A stretch of DNA of 64,000 nt from Treponema sp. (GTDB lineage Bacteria; Spirochaetota; Spirochaetia; Treponematales; Treponemataceae): positions 124,001 to 188,000 of the forward strand of contig JAFUFU010000045.1 in assembly GCA_017469785.1 (NCBI GenBank). The letters run 5' to 3'. The position numbers were made by a program, and so were the translations under genes. Under the pieces are notes generated by a model. It made no database searches. It saw only the letters and a list, made by a program, of their open reading frames with translations, and was not told the origin of the DNA. Below are positions 26,663 to 35,441 of this stretch, in pieces; within the stretch, counting starts at the first letter, position 1, and the number at the start of each line of letters is the position of its first letter.

Positions 26663-27529
26663 ATGAAAAAAAATGTTGCATTGCTTCCGGTTTTTGCGGG
26701 AATCGCTGTGCTTTTTGCAAGTTGTGGTTCTACAAAAATACCCTTGCAGGAACACTCGCCGGTAGCTGTCATTACAATAACTGGAAATGGCCAGGTTCCG
26801 TGGCTTTCTGACGGAAGTGACGAAACTGAAGACGGTACTTCGGACGGCATCCTCTCAACCATGGTCAATAAGCTCATTGACGGTGACAATCCAGAAATCG
26901 TAACTTCAGTTGACCGCCTCGACTACGCCAACGATTCAATCTTCCAGATTGTTCCGGAACTTACCGGCGCAGAATTCCTTCCCAAGGATAAATTCATTCA
27001 GTCAGAAGCCTATGATGAGCTTGACTCAACCTATTTCAACCTGCTTTCTTCAGTAAAAACTGCTACAGGTTACAAGGATTTGACTGCCCTCGGTTCAAAA
27101 CGTCTCCGAATGCTTCTTGAAGGCACTGGTGCAAAATCGGGCATTTTCTTTGATTACACTTTCCAGAAAAAACTTCTCAAGGGAAACAAATGGAACGGCT
27201 ATCTCTGCGGTCTGGTCACTCTCAAGGCAAAAGTCGTAAATGAGCGCGGCAAAGTTCTCCTCAACAAGACATTTGTTGCACAGTCTTCTGAGAAAATCCG
27301 AATTTCCAGCCATAAATACGACAAAGACGCATTCGTCGCAAGCCTGAACGAAGCCATTGATTCTACAATCCGTATGTTCTCCATGGAATTTGCAGGTGTA
27401 GACGAAGGCACTGAGGCTCTTGAAATCGATGATTCGGTTCAAGGAGATGCAATCGCTCTTCCAGTCCGCACTGAACAGAAATCAGAAGTTTCCGAAGAGA
27501 CTGCAGAATCAGAGTCGGTTACAGAATAA
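26663..27529 (+). CDS. Lipoprotein between the inverted porin arms
   Basis: 288 residues; signal peptide with lipobox LFASC (Cys21). The mature part starts with a short region ending PVAVITITGN, an acidic patch (GSDETEDGTSDG), a soluble domain ending in KAKVVNERGKVLLNKTFV, and an acidic C-terminal tail. I recognise no family; the VAVITITGN...VNERGK pattern resembles treponemal periplasmic lipoproteins of unknown function. It has its own promoter and a GGAGAAA ribosome binding site, and a terminator follows. Its place inside the invertible-type locus suggests it belongs to the same surface system, but no function can be assigned. Confidence 0.75.
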   Translation: MKKNVALLPVFAGIAVLFASCGSTKIPLQEHSPVAVITITGNGQVPWLSDGSDETEDGTSDGILSTMVNKLIDGDNPEIVTSVDRLDYANDSIFQIVPELTGAEFLPKDKFIQSEAYDELDSTYFNLLSSVKTATGYKDLTALGSKRLRMLLEGTGAKSGIFFDYTFQKKLLKGNKWNGYLCGLVTLKAKVVNERGKVLLNKTFVAQSSEKIRISSHKYDKDAFVASLNEAIDSTIRMFSMEFAGVDEGTEALEIDDSVQGDAIALPVRTEQKSEVSEETAESESVTE

Positions 27530-27550
27530 AATAATCAAAAATTCAATCGA

Positions 27551-27600
27551 AATCCGTCTGATTGTGAAAACGTCCTCATAGTCAGACGGATTTTTTATTT
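27551..27600 (+). terminator. Intrinsic terminator after the core lipoprotein gene
   Basis: AATCCGTCTGA/TCAGACGGATT stem (11 bp) with a 20-base loop and TTTTATTT tail. It overlaps the 3' end of the convergent recombinase gene. Confidence 0.85.
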
Positions 27601-28197
27601 AAAAAATATCCGGGCAAGATGCTTGTTCAGAGTTATCCATGAAACTCCAAGTTCTGCCGCAAGCGAACGCTTGCTCCTGCCGATTATAATCTGCTGTTTT
27701 ATGTAATCATCGTAAGGGGAAAGTTTATACGAATCTGACTTCCGGCCTGCGCGTCGTCCGATGTGTTTTCCATCAAGCCGGGCGCGTTGCAAGCCCTGTT
27801 TTGTCCTTTCTGAAATCAATTGGCGCTCTATTTCCGCTGACAATCCGAAAGCAAAAGCCAGCACCTTTGACTGAATATCATCTCCAAGGCGGTAGTTGTC
27901 TTTTATAGTCCAGACTTTTATGTTTCTTTCGAGGAAATATTGGAGCACATTCATAATCATAATAAGGGAACGGCCGAAGCGGGAAATTTCCGTGCAGATT
28001 ATCAAATCACCCTCCTTGCTTTGCATCATGAGCTCCTTGCCAAGCTTCCTCGTTTCCGGGCGTTTTGTCCCGCTGATTTTTTCCTCAATCCATTTGTCGA
28101 TTATAATTCCATTCTGACGAGCGAATTTTTCTATTTCCAGCTGCTGATTCTCTAGATTTTGGTGGGCTGTTGAGACTCTGATATAACCATAAACCAT
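27595..28197 (-). CDS. Serine DNA invertase/resolvase (Mpi/Pin-like)
   Basis: 200-residue serine recombinase. N-terminal catalytic domain: YGYIRVSTAHQNLENQQ with the nucleophile Ser9, then ISGTKRPETRKLGKELM, GDLIICTEISRFGRSL (Arg/Arg catalytic pair) and SAEIERQLISERTKQGL on the long E-helix. C-terminal HTH: GRSKRSLAAELGVSWITLNKHL. The size and order match simple invertases and resolvases rather than large integrases. The sequence style (VYGYIRVST, QNLENQQ) is closest to the Mpi/PinR invertase type. The start at 28197 follows TGGAGGAATT; the longer frame upstream reads through a terminator. It sits in the middle of inverted porin operons, an expected place for an invertase. Confidence 0.88.
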   Translation of the reverse strand: MVYGYIRVSTAHQNLENQQLEIEKFARQNGIIIDKWIEEKISGTKRPETRKLGKELMMQSKEGDLIICTEISRFGRSLIMIMNVLQYFLERNIKVWTIKDNYRLGDDIQSKVLAFAFGLSAEIERQLISERTKQGLQRARLDGKHIGRRAGRKSDSYKLSPYDDYIKQQIIIGRSKRSLAAELGVSWITLNKHLARIFFK

Positions 28198-28273
28198 AAA
28201 TAATTCCTCCACACATATTTGTACGGAGAAAATCATGATTAAATTGAGCGTTTTTTTTGATAATTTGACGAGT

Positions 28274-28321
28274 AAAAAAAGTGCACTGCCAAAGATTATC
28301 AGAAACCACTGGAGTGCACTT
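28274..28321 (-). terminator. Intrinsic terminator after operon A'-B'-C'
   Basis: On the minus strand AAGTGCACT and AGTGCACTT arms (each itself palindromic) enclose a 25-base loop, followed by TTTTT. It separates the porin genes from the downstream recombinase gene on the same strand. Confidence 0.75.
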
Positions 28322-28397
28322 AAAATCAATTTCAGATTTTTGTCTTTCACTGATTCCGAGCCATGGAAAATCCAGTGACTCAGAATCTAGCGCTAGA

Positions 28398-29705
28398 CTA
28401 GAGCTTGACGCGGAGCACTACAGGAACGAGGATGCCGTAAGCAGGCTCGATATCCTTGTAAGTTTCGTCGTCCATAAGAAGGTTGCTCACGCCAACTCGG
28501 AGAGCTGTTGAGATTGAGCAATTCTTTGTTGCGTAGAACTGGAAGCCAGGAGCTACGAAGAACTCCATTCCATAGTCACCAATTTCTTTGTGAGCAGCGT
28601 TGAAGCCGATGACATCGCCGATGTTGCAGAATACTGCGAGCTTCTCAGATGCTTCCAGTCGGAATGCCAAGAGGTTCCACATTGATGACTGAGATACAGC
28701 GTTTGTCTGTCCATTCACAACACCATCCTTGTTAAGGTACAAAAGACCTACGTGCGTGTCATATCCGACAGGATTGTAGTTCGATACACCTGCATCTGTG
28801 ATGAATCCGATTGTGTTCAAAGAAGTGATGCTGATGTTGCCGGTCTTGAATACGAAGCGGATGTCAGCGTTGAACTCAGTAAGCTCACCGTTGTAGAAAC
28901 CTGTTGCTCCACCGAATGCCAGGCTGATGTTCTCGTTGATAGCCGGAGCTACGTGCAAGGCGATAGAACGAGCTGAAACATCTGTAGTGTTTACGTGCTG
29001 CTTGAATACAAGCTGAATTCCTGCTGCAGGGAGTTTTGCATTTACTCGGAAACCGAGAGCTGAATGCATCTTTGAGCCATCCCATGTAGCGGTAGAATTC
29101 AAAATGCTTTCGTCTGTGTGAACATCAATAGCTGCGGCAACGAGGTCTGCAGTGATTTTTGTGTCACCGAAGTCTCCGTTGTAAGTGAGCATACCAACCG
29201 GGCGATTTGCACCGTCGAAATAAGCGATATCATCAGCCTGGAAGGTGATTGCTGCTCCGTGCATTGAGCCTGGCGCATAAGCATCTGTTGATTCTCCGCC
29301 GAGATTTGACTTTCCAACCTCATCTGTAAGGCGGTACTCATCGTTAGAGATTCCGTCAATGAGACCGGCTGTAAGCGTTACAGAACCGATTGTTGCGTAG
29401 CCATAGTATTCTACGAATGAATCATTACCAGCTTCTGCATTTGGATCTACACGGACACCTGCTCCGCCAAAGTCGTTTCCGACTTCGACTTTGAAAGTAT
29501 CGCTTGCTGAACCGTAAGCATTATGCTTGAACAGGTATGATGTAAATTTCTCAGCCTGTGTATCGGTATCGGTATATCCATCTGCGTTCATTACACGGCT
29601 GAAACCAACCATGCGAGTTCTATAGTTTGTCGTGAATGTAACATCGGCAAACACTGAGCCAAATGCCAATGTAGCAAGGGCTAAAGTACTAATAATCTTT
29701 TTCAT
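28398..29705 (-). CDS. Porin-like outer-membrane protein C'
   Basis: 435 residues, intact counterpart of truncated C. Signal peptide MKKIISTLALATLAFGSVFA, then DVTFTTNYRTRM. Shared with C: YYGYATIG/VNLG, TAGLIDGISN, LTDEV, GESTDAYAPGSMHGAAI, HVAPAI, GFNAAHKEIGDYGMEFF. Ends ILVPVVLRVKL. Predicted outer-membrane beta-barrel. Differences from C cluster in acidic or glycine-rich segments, such as the region after AAAIDV, consistent with exposed loops. Last gene of operon A'-B'-C'; GGAGGAAAAAAG before the start. Ligand unknown. Confidence 0.8.
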   Translation of the reverse strand: MKKIISTLALATLAFGSVFADVTFTTNYRTRMVGFSRVMNADGYTDTDTQAEKFTSYLFKHNAYGSASDTFKVEVGNDFGGAGVRVDPNAEAGNDSFVEYYGYATIGSVTLTAGLIDGISNDEYRLTDEVGKSNLGGESTDAYAPGSMHGAAITFQADDIAYFDGANRPVGMLTYNGDFGDTKITADLVAAAIDVHTDESILNSTATWDGSKMHSALGFRVNAKLPAAGIQLVFKQHVNTTDVSARSIALHVAPAINENISLAFGGATGFYNGELTEFNADIRFVFKTGNISITSLNTIGFITDAGVSNYNPVGYDTHVGLLYLNKDGVVNGQTNAVSQSSMWNLLAFRLEASEKLAVFCNIGDVIGFNAAHKEIGDYGMEFFVAPGFQFYATKNCSISTALRVGVSNLLMDDETYKDIEPAYGILVPVVLRVKL

Positions 29706-29737
29706 TATCTTTTTTCCTCCATTATCCTTACGCTACA

Positions 29738-30850
29738 TTACATTGACACATGAAGAATGAACGGAACTTCAAAGTTCATTGTATCCGGACTTCTTTCATC
29801 CCAGCTGGAAGTTCTGATGTTAAGACCTCCAGTAAGGTCAACACCCTTTCCAACCTGATACTTTACCATTGGGGCAAAATCCAAAGTTGCTTCTCGTCCA
29901 GTTGCTGCAACTTTCATCAAGTCGTTGTGTTCCCAATGAACGATAAAGAGTGCTGTGAGCTGGTCAGAAAGCTCTGTAGACAGGCAGACCATATCCCAAA
30001 GGTTGTAAACCGGGACAGTACCCAAGGTATTGTAAGTAAGGTTATTCATCGTTGCGAGACGGAGATTGTCTGCAAGATCATATTCACCACGGAAATCAAT
30101 TGCCCAAGAGAAGCTGCCAGTAGCCTCTCGGCCGAGTGAGAATCCAGCTGTGAAATCAAGGCCTTCTTTGAGGGTTGAGTTTTCAACAAAGGCAGCGACT
30201 GAATACTGATCCTGTTTGAAGTTTTTGAAGTCTACGATGAGACGTGAGCCTTCGCCAACTGAAGTACCGAATTCAGCAGCCCAACCAGCTTTCTGCTGGG
30301 TTCCAGATGTTGTGTCGTAGTCACCCTGATGGAGAACGCCTGTTACCCAAGCGCCACCGTCCATATTGTAGGTAATCTGAGCGGCAAGCTGTTTGTCTGT
30401 AAGACGGTTTGAATCTGCGGCTGCAGATGTATTGCCGAGGCCTTTTACGACACCCATCTTATAGCGCTCATACTGAGTTCCCTGAAGTTTTCCGCCGTTT
30501 GCGAATCGCTTTGCAGTGCGTGCTTCCCACTGACCAGCCTGGAGCTTCATTGCGCCGTCGAAGAAGTTTGTCCAACCGACATATTCTGATGCCTTGACTG
30601 CATCTGGATTGCCATCCTGCAAACTCGGTTTTACTGTGAGCCATACACCGGCATTCTTATTCTTGATGGTGAATTTCCAGTTTCCGTTAGCGGTTGCATT
30701 ACCATCAAATTTTCCTGAATATCCGTTGAAATCAAGGTTTCCATTATCGCCGAGCAGAACTGCATACTGCGTGAATTCGAGAGACACATCAGCAAATGCC
30801 GCAGCGAGAGTCAAAACTGTAACAGTCAGAGCCGTAATTATCTTTTTCAT
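29738..30850 (-). CDS. Porin-like outer-membrane protein B'
   Basis: 370 residues, counterpart of B. Signal peptide MKKIITALTVTVLTLAAAFA, then DVSLEFTQ. Shares EYVGWTNFFDGAMKLQAGQW, ERYKMGV, AAEFGTSVGEGSRLIVDFKNFKQDQYS and terminal ILHVSM with B. It is shorter, mainly through a reduced loop after residue 30. The first ~30 bases of coding sequence and the preceding A'-B' gap are identical to the A-B copy. Predicted barrel in the outer membrane. Confidence 0.8.
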   Translation of the reverse strand: MKKIITALTVTVLTLAAAFADVSLEFTQYAVLLGDNGNLDFNGYSGKFDGNATANGNWKFTIKNKNAGVWLTVKPSLQDGNPDAVKASEYVGWTNFFDGAMKLQAGQWEARTAKRFANGGKLQGTQYERYKMGVVKGLGNTSAAADSNRLTDKQLAAQITYNMDGGAWVTGVLHQGDYDTTSGTQQKAGWAAEFGTSVGEGSRLIVDFKNFKQDQYSVAAFVENSTLKEGLDFTAGFSLGREATGSFSWAIDFRGEYDLADNLRLATMNNLTYNTLGTVPVYNLWDMVCLSTELSDQLTALFIVHWEHNDLMKVAATGREATLDFAPMVKYQVGKGVDLTGGLNIRTSSWDERSPDTMNFEVPFILHVSM

Positions 30851-30872
30851 AATCTATTTTCCTCCTACACCA

Positions 30873-32234
30873 TTACAGAGCTACTTTGAATACGACTGGA
30901 ACCTGAATTGTGGTCGTTGTCGTATGTACAGAATCTCTGAACTTCGGTGAAGCACCGATTTCAGCCCATTCAATTGCAACTCCGGCAGTGAGTGTAGCGT
31001 TTTCATTGAATGAATATGTTACACCCGGTGTAACGGTGATTGTGAAACCACCTGTAGCACTAGCTCCGAAAGTCGTTGAACCTTTTGCGCCGTTGTTAGT
31101 TGCTGTCCAATCATCTCCAGGCTCTGTGTTTTCAGCACGAATCAAGAGAGGGTCACACTCGCTTTCAACAGTGAGCTGTGCAAGAACTTTCTCGTTTGCC
31201 TGATAAGCGATGCTTACCATGTCCCAAAGGTGGAAGTCCATTTCATCGTAGTCCTGGTCTTTAGCTTTTGCATTGTTAAGAACAGAAAGGTTGTTCATTG
31301 TGGTGAGCGTGAGCTTCTCAGAGAGCTTGAATCGACCGCGGAAGTCAAATGCAAACTCGCGGTAGTTGCTGTCGTTTACGTCCTCTGTATCAGACAGATC
31401 CAAACCGGCAGAAAGACCGAACAAGAGGCTTGTGTCTCCGATTGTGCGGAAGAATACTCCCAAGCCCAGTTCGTCACGATACATTGACTTTGCAGCGAAG
31501 TTGATGTCGAATGCAGCTGTGCGGAATGCAACTTCACCTGCGAATCCAGAGAAGAAGTTGAGATCGCCATTACCAACAGCGTAATCATCTCCGTATGTGC
31601 GGTCGCTGTCAGTGCGGAGTGTTGAACCCCAGTCGCTGTCAACAAGAACGCCCTTAATCATGAAGTATGTGTCATCATCCGGACGGATTGTGTAAGCAAG
31701 TGCTGTTGAAAGGCGCTGCTCCCAGTCAGTTTCTCCTGCGGTGTTTGTAAATCTCACTTGCGTGAGGTTGTCGATATCGTAAGCGTATTTACCGCCGATA
31801 ACACCCGGTTTGTAGCGAGCGAACTCATTGTCTTCCCAGTTTCCACCGTCGTCATCAAGCAGAGCCACATAGCGGCTTGTCCATTTGCCCGAAGTAAGCT
31901 GGAGACCAGCGAAGTTGAGCCAACCGTAGTATGTGTCAACGTCAAAAGCAGTGTAAGCAGTATTTACTTTAGGGTTTAATGTGAGTGCAAAGCCTGCAAA
32001 ATCATTCTTTGCCGTGAATTCAAGATCACCCGACGGCGTTGAAGAGTAACCGTTCAGGTCAAGAAATGTGCGTGTTGAACTGAGCTCTGGATCGCCACCT
32101 TCAGTTTTAATCTCCTTGGTATTTGTTTCTTTGTAGAGCGTTCCCGCCATTTTGTAATTCAAAGAAACATCTGCCGCGAAGACAGCTGAAAGGGTCAATG
32201 CAGCAACAGACAGCACTGATACGATTTTTTTCAT
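30873..32234 (-). CDS. Porin-like outer-membrane protein A'
   Basis: 453 residues, counterpart of A. The first ~27 codons are identical because they lie in the 123-bp inverted repeat; the proteins then alternate between near-identical barrel segments (YYGWLNF, GVIGGKYAYDIDNLTQ, GFAGEVAFRTAAFDIN, MYRDELGLG) and divergent stretches such as residues 28-50 and the segment around ENTEPGDDWTATNNGAKG. Terminal VVFKVAL. First gene of operon A'-B'-C'. The upstream region on this side lacks an obvious promoter, so it may be silent as drawn. Confidence 0.8.
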   Translation of the reverse strand: MKKIVSVLSVAALTLSAVFAADVSLNYKMAGTLYKETNTKEIKTEGGDPELSSTRTFLDLNGYSSTPSGDLEFTAKNDFAGFALTLNPKVNTAYTAFDVDTYYGWLNFAGLQLTSGKWTSRYVALLDDDGGNWEDNEFARYKPGVIGGKYAYDIDNLTQVRFTNTAGETDWEQRLSTALAYTIRPDDDTYFMIKGVLVDSDWGSTLRTDSDRTYGDDYAVGNGDLNFFSGFAGEVAFRTAAFDINFAAKSMYRDELGLGVFFRTIGDTSLLFGLSAGLDLSDTEDVNDSNYREFAFDFRGRFKLSEKLTLTTMNNLSVLNNAKAKDQDYDEMDFHLWDMVSIAYQANEKVLAQLTVESECDPLLIRAENTEPGDDWTATNNGAKGSTTFGASATGGFTITVTPGVTYSFNENATLTAGVAIEWAEIGASPKFRDSVHTTTTTIQVPVVFKVAL

Positions 32235-32275
32235 AGGAAAAAATCCTCCTTTTTTAATTGGAAATTTTAAACCAA
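32153..32275 (-). repeat. Outer inverted repeat, right copy (123 bp, perfect)
   Basis: Reverse complement of 22471-22593. It covers the leader, ribosome binding site and signal-peptide codons of A'. The flank beyond 32275 is unrelated to the flank left of 22471 apart from short motifs. Confidence 0.95.
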
Positions 32276-32484
32276 GGATTGATGTGCATAATGCGTTTTG
32301 AGCTTGCTTTTTCGGATTTTACAGGTGAGTGAATTTTGTCTTATTTTAGGTCGGAAAAGTCTAATTGCTTTAAATCCGCGTGAAAGTACAAAACTGTGTC
32401 ATTTTTGTATTGAAAAATCGGTGAATTAAGCATAAAATACTTGATAACTCATGCGTATTCGCGCTGCTTTTAAGGAGCATTCCT

Positions 32485-33888
32485 ATGGAAGAAAAATTCG
32501 ATTTTACTATTGAACAGCTTGGTGAGTGCAAAGTTCCATCACCTATCGAGCTTTCAAAAGAACATGGTGAATTCCGTGCCAACTATGTCAAGGATACTTC
32601 CTTTGTTCGCTATAAGGTAAATGTTTTTGATGCAAACTCAACAGAAAATGAAAGGACCAAAGGCAATCTCATGCAGAAAGCCGGTCCTCGTGAATTCATC
32701 TATTTTAACCCGGCTCACGTAAATGCTGGTATTTGTACTTGTGGTGGTCTTTGCCCTGGTCTCAACGACGTAATCCGCGCTGTCGTCCGCTGTCTTTGGT
32801 ATCGCTATGGCGTCAAACGAATTCGCGGCTTCCGCTATGGTTTCAAGGGCTTCTTCCCGGAGCAGGGCTACGATACAATCGAGCTTACTCCAAAAGTTGT
32901 AGACGATATTCACAAAAATGGCGGTACATTCCTTGGTACAAGCCGTGGTGGCGGCAACCGTGTCTCTGATATCGTTGATGCGGTTGAGTCACTCAGCATG
33001 AACATGCTTTTCATCGTTGGTGGTGACGGAACTCAGCGTGGTGCCCTCGATATCGCCCGTGAAATCGAAAAACGCGGCCTCAAGGTTGCCGTTGTCGGCA
33101 TTCCGAAAACCGTTGATAACGATCTTCTCTTCATTGACCGCTCATTTGGCTTTGAAACAGCTGTCGAAAAGGCTCGTCAGGCTGTTGACGCAATCCACAT
33201 GGAAGCCGAGTCGCAGATTAATGGTATCGGTGTCGTCAAGCTCATGGGCCGTGAGTCAGGCTTTATTGCTACTTCCACTACGCTTGCAAGCCACGAGACG
33301 AATTTCTGTCTTATCCCGGAAGTTCCATTCGACATGGACGGTCCGAACGGATTCCTCTCGCACCTTGAGAAGCGTCTTGAAAAGCGTGGCCATGCGGTTA
33401 TCATCGTTGCGGAGGGTGCTGGTCAGGAGCATTTGCAGTCAACAAACGAAACAGACGCTTCTGGCAACAAAAAGCTTTCAGATATCGGCGTGTTCCTCTG
33501 CAACAAAATCAATGAATACTTCGCAAACAAGCATATTCATGTCAATCTCAAATATGTTGACCCAAGTTATCAGGTTCGTTCTTCTGTCACAACGGCAAAC
33601 GATTCAGTCTACTGTGAGCGTCTCGGCAACAACGCAGTTCATGCGGCTATGGCAGGCAAGACAAAGTGCGTCGTTGGTCTCGTTCATGACAAATATGTCA
33701 TCATCCCGACTGAGATGGTAACGCGTAAGCGAAACAAGGTTGATCCAGAAGGCGCATTGTGGCGCGATGCTCTTGATGCAACTGGTCAGCCGATTCTCAT
33801 GGTGAACAATATTCAGTCGGTCATTGACCACATGAAGAAGAACGCCGAAGAAGAAGAAAAAAAGGCACAGGAGAAGGCTGGTAAATAA
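32485..33888 (+). CDS. 6-phosphofructokinase (ATP-type, plant/trypanosome-like group)
   Basis: 467-residue cytoplasmic glycolytic kinase. Motifs: [15 protein letters not shown] (about 87-101), [11 protein letters not shown] (179-183 GGDGT) and IPKTVDNDL (207-213), then MGRESGFIA and the PSYQVRS substrate region. GGDG rather than GGDD indicates ATP use. The accompanying lysine in PKTVDND is typical of the long, spirochaete/plant/trypanosome group rather than E. coli PfkA. The N-terminal ~65-residue extension also fits that group. AAGGAGCATT precedes the start. A bidirectional terminator follows. Confidence 0.9.
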   Translation: MEEKFDFTIEQLGECKVPSPIELSKEHGEFRANYVKDTSFVRYKVNVFDANSTENERTKGNLMQKAGPREFIYFNPAHVNAGICTCGGLCPGLNDVIRAVVRCLWYRYGVKRIRGFRYGFKGFFPEQGYDTIELTPKVVDDIHKNGGTFLGTSRGGGNRVSDIVDAVESLSMNMLFIVGGDGTQRGALDIAREIEKRGLKVAVVGIPKTVDNDLLFIDRSFGFETAVEKARQAVDAIHMEAESQINGIGVVKLMGRESGFIATSTTLASHETNFCLIPEVPFDMDGPNGFLSHLEKRLEKRGHAVIIVAEGAGQEHLQSTNETDASGNKKLSDIGVFLCNKINEYFANKHIHVNLKYVDPSYQVRSSVTTANDSVYCERLGNNAVHAAMAGKTKCVVGLVHDKYVIIPTEMVTRKRNKVDPEGALWRDALDATGQPILMVNNIQSVIDHMKKNAEEEEKKAQEKAGK

Positions 33889-33902
33889 TCCGGCCCCATA
33901 AC

Positions 33903-33941
33903 AAAAAAGCTGACTGCTTTGATAAGCGGTCAGCTTTTTTT
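33903..33941. terminator. Bidirectional intrinsic terminator
   Basis: AAAAAAGCTGAC/GTCAGCTTTTTT with a 14-base interior. T-tracts occur on both strands, so it can end both the phosphofructokinase gene and the convergent glycosidase gene. Confidence 0.85.
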
Positions 33942-34013
33942 ATGCTCCAAAACGTTAAAAGTGTAGTTTTCCCCGCGAGTGTTTCAAGGGCAAGCCATGG
34001 GACCCTTACAGGG

Positions 34014-35441
34014 CTACAGTTTGTCGATGAGCATTGAACACTTTCCGGATGGAATCGGAAGAGTTTTCTTTTTTTGGTCAAGAATATTGATTGTGAAGTA
34101 GTAGAGCTTTTCGCTTTCCATTTGGATGCCCCAGCCACGAGGCGTTTTGTGGCTGAGAATCGTGATGAGGTTCCGTTTGAGTGAAAGCTTTTCGATACCC
34201 ATAATCTCAAGGTTCGGGATAATCCAATCGACCGTTTTGCGTGGCAGGGAAATTGAAAGCCCGATGACGTTTTCAATCATGAGCGCTATGGTTGAAAGAC
34301 CTATGGTAATCATGCAGTGTTTGCGAGGGAAGGATTCATCTCCTGATTTGATTGCCGGGCCTTCCTTGCAGGGCAGATAAGCTTCGTATAAATCACCCTT
34401 GCTACCGTCCGCTGGCTGCAGGCCCTCAAGCACGAAATAGAGATGGCGTATTGCACATTCGCGGGCCAAATCGTATCGCTGATACTTTTCGAGGCCCTTG
34501 ATAACCATGAAATTGTATATTGGATATACTGAACCGTTGTAGCCTTCGCCGTCAGCGCTGAAAGTCGGGCTGTCTAAGCTGAGGGTCGGGAAGGGATGTT
34601 CTGAGCCGAATGTTTCCGGATTTGAAATGTGGGCAATAAGAGAATCCGCCTTGTCGGCGTTGGGAATTTCTGCAAGGAGAGGCCAGAAACCGGCGATTGT
34701 TTTGACAGGAAGCTGAGACCCGTTTTCGTCCAAATCGTGATAGAAACCTGTCTCTTCGTTCCACATGTATGAGTTGATTCGGGTTTTGAGGCTGAAATAC
34801 ATGCGCTTGTACTGAAAACTGAGTTCCTTGTCGTTGAGAATGTCACCGAGAGAACTCATATTGAGGGCGTTGATTGCGATACATGCGTTAAAATCCACCG
34901 GATAGCAGACGTTTTCGCGCGGAGAGTTATCCATGCCACAAGCGATGGCAGGAACTGAATAGAGACCGTTCTCGCGCTTGAAATTTGCGTCAATCCATTC
35001 CATGAATTTTTGAAGGACAGGCATGACTTCTTTGACGCGACGCTTGTTTGCAAGCTTGTGGTAGAGGTTGAATTCGGCCCACGCAAAGAGAGGAAGCCCG
35101 ATTCCTTCAGGATTTCTGCTGTCAACGACCGGAGCGCCCGTTTTTAAATCGTACATCCAGCGGATTGCGCCGTTTGATTCTTGTTTTTTATAGAAATAAT
35201 CGAGATTTGTTTCGGCGGCATAATTTTTGTTTGAGTATACTAAGAAAAATGTTGAAAAAATCGATTCCGCCTGATTTATGGCTAACTGAGAATCCCCAGG
35301 ATGGACGAAAAAACCATCGGTTGAGACTTCATTCGTTTTGGGATCAATCCATGAATCAGAAATCCAATTCCATGTTTTGTCATAAATATCGACAAAATCT
35401 TGATCATAAAAGTGAATCTTAGGAAAATCTTTCTTGCTCAC
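34014..35441 (-). CDS. GH63/trehalase-like (MGH1-type) glycosidase
   Basis: 475 residues, no signal peptide, so cytoplasmic. The helical (alpha/alpha)6-type sequence carries DSRNPEGIGLPLFAWAEF, AIACGMDNSPRENV (the GMDxSPR motif of GH63/mannosylglycerate-hydrolase-like enzymes), MWNEETGFYHDLDENG and the C-terminal EGYNGSVYPIYNFMV. These match the MGH1-like glycoside hydrolase group, which cleaves alpha-linked glucosides or mannosides such as glucosylglycerate or trehalose-like compounds. The substrate is not resolved. A short C-terminal beta segment follows the barrel. Confidence 0.8.
   Translation of the reverse strand: MSKKDFPKIHFYDQDFVDIYDKTWNWISDSWIDPKTNEVSTDGFFVHPGDSQLAINQAESIFSTFFLVYSNKNYAAETNLDYFYKKQESNGAIRWMYDLKTGAPVVDSRNPEGIGLPLFAWAEFNLYHKLANKRRVKEVMPVLQKFMEWIDANFKRENGLYSVPAIACGMDNSPRENVCYPVDFNACIAINALNMSSLGDILNDKELSFQYKRMYFSLKTRINSYMWNEETGFYHDLDENGSQLPVKTIAGFWPLLAEIPNADKADSLIAHISNPETFGSEHPFPTLSLDSPTFSADGEGYNGSVYPIYNFMVIKGLEKYQRYDLARECAIRHLYFVLEGLQPADGSKGDLYEAYLPCKEGPAIKSGDESFPRKHCMITIGLSTIALMIENVIGLSISLPRKTVDWIIPNLEIMGIEKLSLKRNLITILSHKTPRGWGIQMESEKLYYFTINILDQKKKTLPIPSGKCSMLIDKL

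Larger units (their letters stand above)
22471..32275. other. Inverted duplication of a porin operon around a serine recombinase gene
   Basis: Arms A-B-C (22471-26390) and C'-B'-A' (28398-32275, opposite strand) flank a roughly 2-kb unique core with a lipoprotein gene and a serine recombinase gene. Identity is perfect or near-perfect at the outer ends (123 bp), the A/B junctions (23846-23908 with 30817-30879, 63 bp) and the B/C junctions (from about 25036 to 25182 with its partner, one mismatch). It is patchy inside the genes. Each arm ends inward with its own terminator. Inversion by RecA or the recombinase would exchange which operon faces the left promoter. Activity is an inference. Confidence 0.8.

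Noticed and set aside
28198..28350. N-terminal membrane-like extension of the serine recombinase
   Set aside because: It reads through the terminator of operon A'-B'-C'; family motif YGYIRVST at the true N-terminus and GGAGG support 28197.
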